Shown: positions 1-8,821 of the stretch, in pieces | Numbering within the stretch: position 1 is the stretch's first letter | How the letters are laid out: each line of letters begins with the position of its first letter | From: Aquidulcibacter paucihalophilus | Lineage (GTDB): Bacteria > Pseudomonadota > Alphaproteobacteria > Caulobacterales > Aquidulcibacteraceae | NCBI RefSeq assembly: GCF_002105465.1 | Contig: NZ_NCSQ01000171.1 | Span: 62,510 to 126,509, forward strand | DNA: 64,000 nt | Direction of reading: 5' to 3' | Notes under the pieces: generated by a model | What the model was told of the DNA's origin: nothing | The model's database searches: none | What the model saw: only the letters and a program-made list of their open reading frames with translations | Position numbers and translations under genes: made by a program

Positions 1-1
1 A

Positions 2-2755
2 GCGATTGATCCGCTAGCACGGCGATTGATCCTTGCTCGACTGATCCAAGCACGCGGTGCGCAATCCGACTGGTCCGCAGACCCTGTCTCTGCGCTCCTT
101 GCCGCTGACGCTTTGGCCGATTTATTGGACTCCGCGGCCTTGATGGCCAGTGGGAGTGAAAACTTTGACTGGTCCAAATTGTCGACCTTGGTCAGCGAGC
201 ATGAACTGGCCAAGCATTGGGAACAATCCACAACATTCCTGTCCATCGTAACGGAAGCTTGGCCCGCCTATCTGGCCAGCGTCAACAAAGTCGATCCGGG
301 CGTTCAACAAAGACGCAACATTGAAGCGATGGTCGACAAATGGCGGACCGCTCCGCCAAAGCAAACCATTGTATTGGCAGGCTCTACGGGATCGATGCCC
401 GTTACGCGCAAACTCATGCACCTTATCGCGCGCTTGCCTAAAGGCATGGTAATCCTGCCCGGCTTGGACACCCTGATCTCAAAAGAAGCTTGGGTCGCGG
501 CGCGGCATGATGATCAACATCCGCAACGGGCCATGTCCGAGGCGATTGAGGCCATCGGCATTGAACGCCATGATGTTCAAACTTTGCCTGGCGTGTCCGA
601 ACCTTTTGGCTTGGCCCAGCGCAGGCTTGTCATCAATGAAGCTTTGACGCCACAGGCCTCTACTGCCGACTGGCCCTCTCGGATTGAAGAGATTGGAAAA
701 GGCAACATTGTTGTGGGCCTAGAAGGCCTAACGCTCATTGAAGCCGATAGTGAAGAGGAAGAGGCTAGCCTGATCGCGCATGAATTGCGTGAGACCCTGG
801 AAAGCCCAGACCAAACTGTCGCCTTGATCACGCCAAGCGCCGAAATCGCGCGTCGTGTGGCCGCCAAGATGCAGCGCTGGGACATTGAAGTTGACATCTC
901 ATCGGGTCGGCCAATCGGGGATACCAGCGTCGGCAGCTTCTTGCGCCATGTTATGGCGTGGAGCCAAGATCCAAGCGACCCCGTAGGCCTTTGCGCGCTG
1001 CTTGGCCATCCTTTAACCTCGGTCGGCTATGCCCGCGACTATGTAGCGGCCTGCGCGGCCTCCATCGAAATCGCCCTCTTACGAGGGCCAAGAAAGGCCA
1101 GGAACCTTCCGGCCCTCATTGAATCCCTCAAGGCCCAAAATCCAAAATACTGGCGCACGATCAAAGTCGGCGGTCAACCAGTTCAGCAAGAGGATGGCGT
1201 TGCCCTTCTAAAGAGACTCAATGCCTTGATCGATGCAGCGGGGCCACTAAGCGGCGCATTGCCTGTTTATGCGCAGACGATCGCCTCCTCGGCAGAAGCT
1301 CTTGCCGCGACTGAAACCCAAACAGGTGCCGAGATTATCTGGCGCGGCGAGGCGGGAGAGGCGGCGGCGCGCTTCTTCGTAGCCTTGATGGAGCATGGCG
1401 ACCTCTTTCCACCGATTGAGCCAAAAGCGATTGGACGGACGTTGGACCATCTGATGTCCGACCTCGTGGTTCGCCCGCGTGGCACCCATCCGCGCATCGC
1501 CATTCTAGGTCCGCTCGAAGCACGCCTTCTTCAGTTCAGCAAAGTCGTTCTGGCAGGTTTGGATGAGGGCGTTTGGCCGCAAGCGGCGGCGCCGGACCCA
1601 TTTCTCTCGCGGCCGATGCGCCAACATTTGGGGTTACCATCGCCCGATACGCGCATTGGTCTCTCCGCACATGACTTCGCTCAATTTGCCACCGCACCAC
1701 ATGTCGTTTTGACCCGGTCAGCCCGCCGCAAAGATGCCCCGGCAGTCCCATCCCGCTGGCTGTGGCGTCTCAAGACCCTCGCAGCCGGGGCCCTGGGTGA
1801 AAGCGATGCCAGTGAACTCCTGACCCAAGGATCGCGCTGGAAATCCCTTCTTCGCGCGCACGCACCAAACCGAGTTTTCGACCCCATTAACGCCATTCCT
1901 GGACCAAAACCGCCAGTAGAAGCGCGCCCACGCAGCTTTCACGCGACCCAAATCGAAACCTGGATCCGAGATCCTTACCGCACCTATGTCGAAAAAATCC
2001 TCAATCTGCGCGCCCTCGATCCCTTAGGCGGACCGATTAGCGCTGGCGAGCGTGGCACAGCGATCCATAAGGGCTTTGAAGCGATCGCCTCGTGGTACAA
2101 AGCTTTACCCGCCGATCCTCGTAGTGCCCTACGCAACGCCTTCCGCTCGGCGCTGTCGCAGGCCGGGTATGATGAGACTAATCTTGCAATCGAGCTTGCC
2201 CGATTAGAGCCCACGATAGACTTTGCGGTGGAGGTGGAAATTCCCCGCTTATTGGCCGGTTGGCGGCCGATGGTGGAGAAGTCAGGCACCTATATCATGC
2301 AGACACCAGAGGGCGGATTGACGCTCACGGCACGCGCCGACCGGGTTGATGTCGGCCCAGAGGGAACCGAGATTCTCGACTTCAAGAGCGGGACGCCGCC
2401 AAAAGCCAAAACCGTCTACGCAATGTTTGACCCGCAATTACCCGTGATCGCCCTTATTGCAGCAAATAATGGCTTCGAAGATCCGGCAATTTCCTTGCCA
2501 ACTGACCTTCGTCATCTCCATGTGGGCGGACGAACGCCAAAGATCGAGCCGGCAGTCCTCGCGAGCAGCAGTGTCCAAGAATTGGTGGACCGCACGCAAT
2601 GGACGCTTTTGAAACTCTCTGCCCAATACCATCAAGCGGACCGTACATATCTACCCAAGCCACGGGTAAGTCTCATCAAGAATGCGACTTATGACGATCC
2701 GGTCGACCGCCTATCACGGCGGGCGGAATGGGCGAATGCGGAGGACAGCGAATGA
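2..2755 (+). CDS. addB: AddB, helicase-exonuclease subunit (5' partial)
   Basis: AddB is the second subunit of the AddAB helicase-nuclease, which resects double-strand breaks for RecA loading. The reading frame is open to the left edge, so the true start lies outside the window and perhaps 100 residues are missing compared with full-length alphaproteobacterial AddB. The C-terminal RecB-type nuclease domain is visible: GTAIHKG near codon 690 and the catalytic stretch ARADRVD...ILDFKSG near codon 780. I see no cysteine after roughly codon 340, so the four-cysteine iron-sulfur staple known from Bacillus AddB cannot be present here. The gene overlaps addA by four bases (ATGA), which suggests translational coupling. 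Identification is secure from the nuclease motifs and the addA/trxA context. Confidence 0.93.
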   Translation, partial: AIDPLARRLILARLIQARGAQSDWSADPVSALLAADALADLLDSAALMASGSENFDWSKLSTLVSEHELAKHWEQSTTFLSIVTEAWPAYLASVNKVDPGVQQRRNIEAMVDKWRTAPPKQTIVLAGSTGSMPVTRKLMHLIARLPKGMVILPGLDTLISKEAWVAARHDDQHPQRAMSEAIEAIGIERHDVQTLPGVSEPFGLAQRRLVINEALTPQASTADWPSRIEEIGKGNIVVGLEGLTLIEADSEEEEASLIAHELRETLESPDQTVALITPSAEIARRVAAKMQRWDIEVDISSGRPIGDTSVGSFLRHVMAWSQDPSDPVGLCALLGHPLTSVGYARDYVAACAASIEIALLRGPRKARNLPALIESLKAQNPKYWRTIKVGGQPVQQEDGVALLKRLNALIDAAGPLSGALPVYAQTIASSAEALAATETQTGAEIIWRGEAGEAAARFFVALMEHGDLFPPIEPKAIGRTLDHLMSDLVVRPRGTHPRIAILGPLEARLLQFSKVVLAGLDEGVWPQAAAPDPFLSRPMRQHLGLPSPDTRIGLSAHDFAQFATAPHVVLTRSARRKDAPAVPSRWLWRLKTLAAGALGESDASELLTQGSRWKSLLRAHAPNRVFDPINAIPGPKPPVEARPRSFHATQIETWIRDPYRTYVEKILNLRALDPLGGPISAGERGTAIHKGFEAIASWYKALPADPRSALRNAFRSALSQAGYDETNLAIELARLEPTIDFAVEVEIPRLLAGWRPMVEKSGTYIMQTPEGGLTLTARADRVDVGPEGTEILDFKSGTPPKAKTVYAMFDPQLPVIALIAANNGFEDPAISLPTDLRHLHVGGRTPKIEPAVLASSSVQELVDRTQWTLLKLSAQYHQADRTYLPKPRVSLIKNATYDDPVDRLSRRAEWANAEDSE

Positions 2756-5700
2756 ACCGCCCTATCGTTGATCTGACCACAAAAAACCAAGCAATTGCGG
2801 CAACACCGGATCGGTCGATATGGGCGAGCGCGAATGCGGGTGCGGGCAAAACAAAAGTTTTGATTGATCGCATTGCCCGTTTGCTTCTGCGTGGGTCTGA
2901 TCCCGCGAAAATCTTAGCCGTGACCTATACCAAGGCCGCCGCAGCCGAAATGCAAACCAGACTCTATGCACTTTTAGGGTCTTGGACGATTTCACCCGAC
3001 GATAAGCTGACCGAGGCTCTACAAAAACTTGACCCAGAACTGAGCAATATTGAGCCGAGCTTTTTGGCCAAGGCTCGTGCCTTATTTGCGAAAGCCCTGG
3101 AAACACCAGGCGGTCTAAAAATTCAAACCATTCATGGCTTTTGCCAAACCATCCTACAACGCTTCCCGCTAGAGGCTGGAGTTCCACCGGGCTTTACGGT
3201 TTTGGAAGATCAGGCCGCAAAGGCTTTACAGGCCAAAGTATTTGACGAGGCCTTTGCCCATGACCCGGAAGCCTTCTTGGCTGTCGCGCGCCTGACAAAC
3301 CAAGATGATCATCAAAAGCTGATTTTGGAAGCCATGACGGCGGCGGCACCAAACCTGCCTCTAACTCCAGACCTGCCCACTATTGCGACAAAGCTTGCGG
3401 CAAAATTGGGGATTGACCCAAACCGAACCAAAGAATCCTATCAGCATGAGGCTTTAAATCGTTTGGACCGAGGAGCCTTGATTGTCGCAGCAAGTCGGCT
3501 TGAAACGGGTGGGACAAAGGACAAGGAACTGGCAGGCAGATTAGTCCGCTTGGCACAAGACAGCGATCGTGATGCAGCGTGGGATGCTTGGCGCGACATC
3601 CTCTTAAAAGCCGATGGCGAACCCAGAAGCAAACTCGTTACCAAGAAATTCGAAACCGACTTCGCCGTTGCAAGCCTATTTGATAGCAGCGCGCCGCTGG
3701 TCTCCAGTTTTTTGCCTGCTCAAGAACGCGCATGGGCGGTTGAGACTTATCATCGGTCACTCGCGCTGACCAAAGCCGTTTTTGCGTTCAGGGCGGCTTG
3801 GATCAGGGCCAAGGAAGCCATCGGTGCTTTGGATTTCGACGACCTTTTGGTGCGCACATCCGCGCTGCTACGGGCTGGTGAAGGTGCCGCGGCTTGGGTA
3901 CTCTACAAGCTCGACGCTGGCCTTGCCCATATTCTGATCGATGAGGCCCAAGACACAAACCCCCAACAATGGGACTTGCTAGAACCCCTCTTCACGGTGC
4001 TGGAGCAAGAAGCAGCGTCTCAACCCCGTACCCGCTTTATCGTTGGCGACGAGAAACAATCTATATATTCATTCCAAGGCGCAAAGCCCGAACGCTTCTT
4101 GGAGGAAAAGGCCCGCTTTGAAGCCGGTGCCGCCGAGATGGCGGACCAGCGCAGCAGCCTCACGTTCGAGCTGTCCTTTCGATCAAGCCAGACGATTCTC
4201 AACGCCGTGGATGCAGTTTGGGCTTGTACAAAGCTTGGTGGGCCACCGGAAGCTTTGGTCCCTGACGAGGCCGATGTCCCCTTTGAGCGCAAATATGCAT
4301 TTCCAACAAAGCATATCGCTTTTCGTACCGATCATGCAGGCGCTGTTGAATTATGGCCAAAGACAGAACCGGGCGACAAGGCTGTCGCAAGCGAAGCTTG
4401 GGACCACCCGTTCAATATCGAGCGCGAAGATAGCAGCCGAAATCGTTTGGCCGAGCGCATCGCGCTGGAACTAAAGGCACGCCTAGAGTGTGGCTTTGCC
4501 ATTCCGGGACAAAAGAGTTTGCGGCCCATGACCCCGGGCGACATCATGATCTTGGTGAAAAAGCGTGGCCCATTCTTTCACCAACTCATCAAGCGTCTCA
4601 AATATCACAAGGTCCCCGTTGCCGGTGCGGATCGGATTAAATTGGTCGAAGATCCTGCCATTCAGGATTTAATTGCGCTGGGCCGCTTTGCGCTTCTGCC
4701 AGAAGATGACTTCAACACGGCCTGTGTCCTGAAAGGGGCTTTTTGCGGTCTCGTTGACGATGATACACATCTATTCCCGCTGGCATGGAACCGGGGCAAC
4801 CAATCTCTTTGGCAAAGGCTTCAACAATCCGCCGACCCATCCCATGCCTCCGTCGCCTCATTCTTGCGGTCCGTGCTGGGCCGAGCGGGTCAAATGCCAC
4901 CGTATGAGTTTTTTGCGTCCGTCCTTGAAAGGCCGTGCTTAGCCGACAAAACCGGCTGGACGCTGATGATTGAGCGCTTGGGCCATGAGGCACGTGAACC
5001 CGTAGAGGCCTTTTTGGGACGCGCCCTTCATCACGGCCGAACGGAAACACCAAGTCTGCATGGATTTCTGGCGACGATTGAAACGGATGCAGCAGATGTA
5101 AAGCGCGAAATGGAACAAGGCGCAGAAGGCGTTCGGGTCATGACCATTCACGGGGCAAAGGGCTTGGAAGCCCCCGTTGTGATCCTACCAGAGACAACAG
5201 CGCCACGAGCGGCAACAAAAACGCCCTTTCATTATGACGCCGACGGTCAAGCCTTCTTGTGGTCGCCAAATTCAAAAGAAGATGCGGCTAGTTTCCGCGC
5301 CTTAAGGGAAGCCCAAACCGATGCGGAAAAGCGCGAAGACGCCCGCCTCCTATATGTAGCCATGACGCGCGCACGAGACCTATTGATCCTGTGTGGATTC
5401 CACTATGGACAAAGGAAGAAGGATACCGGGGACAGCACTGCAGAAGACCCAGACTCCAAAAGCCAAGACACTTGGTACAATTTGTTCGAGCGAGCCCTCT
5501 CCCTCATGGGCCCAGGCAAGACCCTGAAGGGGCTTATTGGCGACAACGACGATTTTAGTTTCACCCTGTGGGGCGATTATGCTGGGCAGTTAGCGCCAGA
5601 AGCTTTGGTCAAATCAACACGCCCAGCCCTGCCTGCTTGGATCAATCTGCCACCACCGGCGGAAACACAGCGGGCCCGTCGCATTGCACCTTCAGCCTTA

Positions 5701-6279
5701 GCGCCTGATGGTTCAGAACCTGCAACCCTCTCGCCACTGCAACCCCATGCAAAGCTGCGGTTCCAACGAGGTCGCTTGATCCATGAATTGTTGCAACGAT
5801 TGCCCGACCTGCCGGAAGATCAATGGGAGATACAGGCGCACCGTCGCCTCGCGCGGGAACAAGACCTTGAAGAAGATACACGCAAACAAATGGTGGAAGA
5901 GACGCTTGCCGTGTTGAGGCAACCGATTTTTGCCCCCCTATTTGGTCCGGGGAGCCGCGCTGAAGCCTCCATCGTTGGCAGAGGACCAGGCTTGCCAGAA
6001 GATATGGTGGTCAATGGCAGTGTAGACCGCTTGGTTGTAACCGAGTCAGAAGTCATGGTTCTGGATTTCAAGACCAACCGCCCTCCGCCGCAAACCCTTG
6101 ACGGTGTCGCGCAGGTATATCTCAACCAAATGGCGGCCTATCGCGCGCTTCTGTTAGGCAATTGGCCAGATAAGAAAGTCCGGTGTGCCCTTTTGTGGAC
6201 GGATGGGCCACGCTTGATGGAATTACCTGATCAAATTTTGGATGATGCCTTGCGCGTCATTGCAGGGCTACCTAGTTAG
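2752..6279 (+). CDS. addA: AddA, UvrD-like helicase and nuclease subunit
   Basis: AddA is the motor and nuclease subunit of the AddAB double-strand-break repair enzyme. The 1175-residue product has all superfamily 1A helicase motifs: Walker A NAGAGKT at residues 28-34, motif Ia around LAVTYTKAAAAEM, Walker B ILIDEAQD, motif III GDEKQSIYSFQGA, motif V VMTIHGAKGLE and motif VI LLYVAMTRARD. A C-terminal RecB-type nuclease domain follows, with GRLIHELL and the active-site stretch GSVDRL...VLDFKTN. The start was set at 2752 because a GGAGG Shine-Dalgarno lies about 8 bases before it and it overlaps the addB stop as ATGA; an in-frame ATG at 2728 is less likely. trxA follows after 27 bases, the usual alphaproteobacterial order. 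Confidence 0.96.
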   Translation: MNRPIVDLTTKNQAIAATPDRSIWASANAGAGKTKVLIDRIARLLLRGSDPAKILAVTYTKAAAAEMQTRLYALLGSWTISPDDKLTEALQKLDPELSNIEPSFLAKARALFAKALETPGGLKIQTIHGFCQTILQRFPLEAGVPPGFTVLEDQAAKALQAKVFDEAFAHDPEAFLAVARLTNQDDHQKLILEAMTAAAPNLPLTPDLPTIATKLAAKLGIDPNRTKESYQHEALNRLDRGALIVAASRLETGGTKDKELAGRLVRLAQDSDRDAAWDAWRDILLKADGEPRSKLVTKKFETDFAVASLFDSSAPLVSSFLPAQERAWAVETYHRSLALTKAVFAFRAAWIRAKEAIGALDFDDLLVRTSALLRAGEGAAAWVLYKLDAGLAHILIDEAQDTNPQQWDLLEPLFTVLEQEAASQPRTRFIVGDEKQSIYSFQGAKPERFLEEKARFEAGAAEMADQRSSLTFELSFRSSQTILNAVDAVWACTKLGGPPEALVPDEADVPFERKYAFPTKHIAFRTDHAGAVELWPKTEPGDKAVASEAWDHPFNIEREDSSRNRLAERIALELKARLECGFAIPGQKSLRPMTPGDIMILVKKRGPFFHQLIKRLKYHKVPVAGADRIKLVEDPAIQDLIALGRFALLPEDDFNTACVLKGAFCGLVDDDTHLFPLAWNRGNQSLWQRLQQSADPSHASVASFLRSVLGRAGQMPPYEFFASVLERPCLADKTGWTLMIERLGHEAREPVEAFLGRALHHGRTETPSLHGFLATIETDAADVKREMEQGAEGVRVMTIHGAKGLEAPVVILPETTAPRAATKTPFHYDADGQAFLWSPNSKEDAASFRALREAQTDAEKREDARLLYVAMTRARDLLILCGFHYGQRKKDTGDSTAEDPDSKSQDTWYNLFERALSLMGPGKTLKGLIGDNDDFSFTLWGDYAGQLAPEALVKSTRPALPAWINLPPPAETQRARRIAPSALAPDGSEPATLSPLQPHAKLRFQRGRLIHELLQRLPDLPEDQWEIQAHRRLAREQDLEEDTRKQMVEETLAVLRQPIFAPLFGPGSRAEASIVGRGPGLPEDMVVNGSVDRLVVTESEVMVLDFKTNRPPPQTLDGVAQVYLNQMAAYRALLLGNWPDKKVRCALLWTDGPRLMELPDQILDDALRVIAGLPS

Positions 6280-6306
6280 AGAGACTAGCCATTTGGAGTT
6301 CATGCT

Positions 6307-6627
6307 ATGCCAACCCTAGCCATCACCGACGACAGCTTTGAAACAGACGTTCTAAAAGCTTCGGGTCCAGTCCTTGTGGACTTTTGGGCAGAATGGTGTG
6401 GTCCTTGCAAGCAGATCGGCCCAGCTTTGGAAGAAATTTCGGACGAAATGGCTGGTTCGTTGGTCGTTGCAAAGCTAAACATTGATGACAATCCAAGCAC
6501 AGGCTCGCGCTACGGCGTGCGCGGCATTCCAACCATGATGCTGTTCAAGGATGGCCAAGTGGTCTCGACCAAAGTGGGGGCCATGGCCAAAAGCCGCATT
6601 TCCGCTTGGATCGGCGAGAGCCTCTAA
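6307..6627 (+). CDS. trxA: Thioredoxin
   Basis: This is the cytoplasmic thiol-disulfide reductant that serves ribonucleotide reductase, methionine sulfoxide reductases and general protein disulfides. At 106 residues it is the classic single-domain length. The active site WCGPC puts the redox cysteines at residues 31 and 34, and the cis-proline loop GIPTMM is intact. There is no signal peptide. A GGAG element lies about 10 bases upstream of the ATG. It stands 27 bases behind addA, a linkage common in alphaproteobacteria, so it is probably co-transcribed with addAB. Its stop lies three bases from the stop of the convergent protease gene. Confidence 0.95.
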   Translation: MPTLAITDDSFETDVLKASGPVLVDFWAEWCGPCKQIGPALEEISDEMAGSLVVAKLNIDDNPSTGSRYGVRGIPTMMLFKDGQVVSTKVGAMAKSRISAWIGESL

Positions 6628-6630
6628 GCC

Positions 6631-7506
6631 CTATTCCCGCGGCAAACAGACAATCTGAACCACTTTGAGATCGCGCCGTACCCGATTGGCGGCGCGACTG
6701 ATTTCATTGGGCCGAAGCGGTGCGATCGCTTCGCCCTCGGGCCTCACACGCGCTTCATTGAGGGCCTGAATGATGCTATCAGAACTTGTGGTGATTACAC
6801 GGCCGCGACGCAAGCTTTCGGCAATCGTGATGCCAATGACATTGCCGTTTGAATCAAAGGCCGGACCGCCTGACAGCCCACCTAGCGTGCCACGCAGCCC
6901 CTTAGTTCTCGCCAGCTCTGCCCAAGCCAACGTGTTTTCGCGCCCACGCCACGCCCCCTCGGTAATCATGAGTTCCCGTCCGATTAGGCGGCTGACCACT
7001 TCGCCCGGCTGACCTTGTGGGAATCCAATATGATAACCAGTTGCCCCGATTTGCAGATCGCTTTCATTTAAGTCCATTGCCAAAGGCTCTGGTCCGCCTT
7101 GGGTCTTTAGAATCGCCACATCGGCTCGCCTCGACACATAGGCGAGGGAGGCGGCCACCAATTCCTGATCTTGCTCATTGACCACACCCAGACGTTCGCA
7201 CCCCAAGGCAACATGGCGGGCCGTCAACCAAATGCCATTGTCGCCAATGGCAAACCCGGTTCCGCTCGACCAGGGGCCAGCACGTTGTGCCTCCACCATC
7301 GACTGGTCATCCGTGGGGCTGGGCGCGGGCAACAATGGTCCCGTCGACTCGTCAGTTGCTGCGCCGGGCTTTGGTACAACGAATGTCTCTGAAGGCTCAG
7401 ACAGCCGCGCAGAACCGCCTCGATCACTCACGCGGCCCAGCAACCAAGCCGCTGCCACTATCAGGACCAACAGGACCAAAACTCCGTCGCCAAACCGTCT
7501 CAGCAT
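6631..7506 (-). CDS. Membrane-anchored trypsin-like serine protease
   Basis: This 291-residue protein begins with a single hydrophobic segment (residues about 8-24) after two arginines, a signal anchor that would place the rest in the periplasm. A proline- and serine-rich linker (about 30-75) leads to a chymotrypsin-fold domain. The catalytic triad can be read as His98 (TARHVAL), Asp129 (RADVAIL) and Ser212 (GGLSGGPAF). There is no PDZ domain, which separates it from DegP/DegS. The gene sits 6 bases downstream of the DUF350 gene on the same strand, so the two probably form an operon. Protease activity is a family inference; the substrate is unknown. Confidence 0.8.
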   Translation of the reverse strand: MLRRFGDGVLVLLVLIVAAAWLLGRVSDRGGSARLSEPSETFVVPKPGAATDESTGPLLPAPSPTDDQSMVEAQRAGPWSSGTGFAIGDNGIWLTARHVALGCERLGVVNEQDQELVAASLAYVSRRADVAILKTQGGPEPLAMDLNESDLQIGATGYHIGFPQGQPGEVVSRLIGRELMITEGAWRGRENTLAWAELARTKGLRGTLGGLSGGPAFDSNGNVIGITIAESLRRGRVITTSSDSIIQALNEARVRPEGEAIAPLRPNEISRAANRVRRDLKVVQIVCLPRE

Positions 7507-7512
7507 CGCACA

Positions 7513-7926
7513 TCAGCCATTCAAGGCAGAAGCCGTCAGCAAAGCGGCACCGATCTTCACACCAACCAGTACAGCGGCTGACGCCATCTCGCCATTTTCG
7601 ATGCGCTTTGCTAGGCCCCGGACAACCAAATCGACCAATCGAAACATCGCCAGTTGCAAGACAAGGGCCGTCAAACCCCAGACAATGACATCCAACAAGG
7701 CGTGAGATGTGGCCAGTGTCGCCGCAATCGGAATGGCAATGCCAATCGCTGCGCCGCCCAAAGACAGTCCGGCCGCACTATTGCCAGCACGAACAAGCTC
7801 TATTTCGCGATGCGGCGTAATCGCCATGTAAAGCCAAACGCCAAAGGCCCAAATCAGGATTGCAACGCCACCTTGAAATAGAAAAGCAGGCAGCCCGATA
7901 ACAAAGGCTTGCAACGAAGGGTCCAT
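7513..7926 (-). CDS. DUF350 family inner-membrane protein
   Basis: A 137-residue, strongly hydrophobic protein with about four transmembrane segments (roughly residues 10-33, 50-72, 78-96 and 115-135). The glycine-rich second segment (LSLGGAAIGIAIPI) and the charged loop before the last helix (LAKRIENGE) are typical of DUF350. The family has no established biochemical function; members often lie beside ATP-grasp or stress genes. Here the partner is the trypsin-like protease just downstream on the same strand, so a membrane-associated envelope role is a reasonable guess. The 100-base gap to the divergent bdhA gene should hold promoters for both directions. Confidence 0.8.
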   Translation of the reverse strand: MDPSLQAFVIGLPAFLFQGGVAILIWAFGVWLYMAITPHREIELVRAGNSAAGLSLGGAAIGIAIPIAATLATSHALLDVIVWGLTALVLQLAMFRLVDLVVRGLAKRIENGEMASAAVLVGVKIGAALLTASALNG

Positions 7927-8026
7927 ACGTAACTTTCCTCTCTGGTGCGGTGGAACCTAACTTCCAGTGCCGACGTTTTGGCTTTAATGCATCAAGCTTC
8001 AAATGGAAGTCTGAATTGGAGCCGAC

Positions 8027-8812
8027 ATGACCAACACCGCCAAAGTTGCCCTTATTACTGGCTCCACAAGCGGAATTGGCTTGGCCATTGCCGAAGCCTT
8101 CGCTGCAGCAGGCTATGGCATCATGATCAATGGCTTGGGCGATGCCGACCAGATTGAAGCAACCCGGGCAAAGATAGCAGCCGATCACAAAGTAGACGTG
8201 CTGTATCATCCGGCCAATATGTTGGCACCGGCTGAGATCGAAGACATGGTCACCCAAACCCGCACGCACTTTGGCCGTCTCGACGTCGTGGTCAATAATG
8301 CAGGCATTCAATTTGTTGCGCCGATTGAGGAATTCCCAGCTGAAAAATGGGACCAAATCATCGGCATCAATCTGAGCTCCGCGTTCCACACCATCCGCCA
8401 CGCCATTCCCGGCATGGCAGCGCAAAAATGGGGCCGGATCATCAATATCGCCTCTGCTCACGGCCTCGTTGCAAGCCCGTTTAAGTCAGCCTATGTGGCG
8501 GCAAAACATGGTATTGTAGGTCTAACCAAGACGGTCGCACTTGAGCACGCAAAAGAGGGCGTCACCTGTAATGCCATTTGTCCCGGATATGTCTTGACCG
8601 GCCTTGTGAAGGCGCAGATTCCCGATCAAGCAAAATCACGCGGCATTACAGAGGAAGAAGTCATCCAAAATGTGTTGCTGGCAGCCCAACCAACCAAACA
8701 ATTTGTGACCGTTGAGCAAGTTGCTTCTTTCGCCCTCTATCTCGCCAGCGACTCGGCAGCGCAAATCAATGGTGCGATCCTAACAATGGATGGTGGATGG
8801 ACCGCGCAATAG
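8027..8812 (+). CDS. bdhA: 3-hydroxybutyrate dehydrogenase
   Basis: An NAD-dependent short-chain dehydrogenase that interconverts (R)-3-hydroxybutyrate and acetoacetate, used when polyhydroxybutyrate is mobilised. The 261-residue protein has the nucleotide loop TGSTSGIG (11-18), NNAG (90-93) and the catalytic Ser143, Tyr156 and Lys160. The signature stretches GIQFVAPIEEFP and AHGLVASPFKSAYVAAKHG are characteristic of the 3-hydroxybutyrate dehydrogenase subgroup, which is why a specific name is given. A GGAG sequence precedes the ATG by 6 bases. No other polyhydroxybutyrate gene is in the window. Confidence 0.88.
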   Translation: MTNTAKVALITGSTSGIGLAIAEAFAAAGYGIMINGLGDADQIEATRAKIAADHKVDVLYHPANMLAPAEIEDMVTQTRTHFGRLDVVVNNAGIQFVAPIEEFPAEKWDQIIGINLSSAFHTIRHAIPGMAAQKWGRIINIASAHGLVASPFKSAYVAAKHGIVGLTKTVALEHAKEGVTCNAICPGYVLTGLVKAQIPDQAKSRGITEEEVIQNVLLAAQPTKQFVTVEQVASFALYLASDSAAQINGAILTMDGGWTAQ

Positions 8813-8821
8813 GGCCTCACA

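Noticed and set aside
1247-1951. Several overlapping antisense reading frames inside addB
   Set aside because: They lack ribosome sites and family similarity and lie wholly inside a well-supported gene; shadows of the addB frame.
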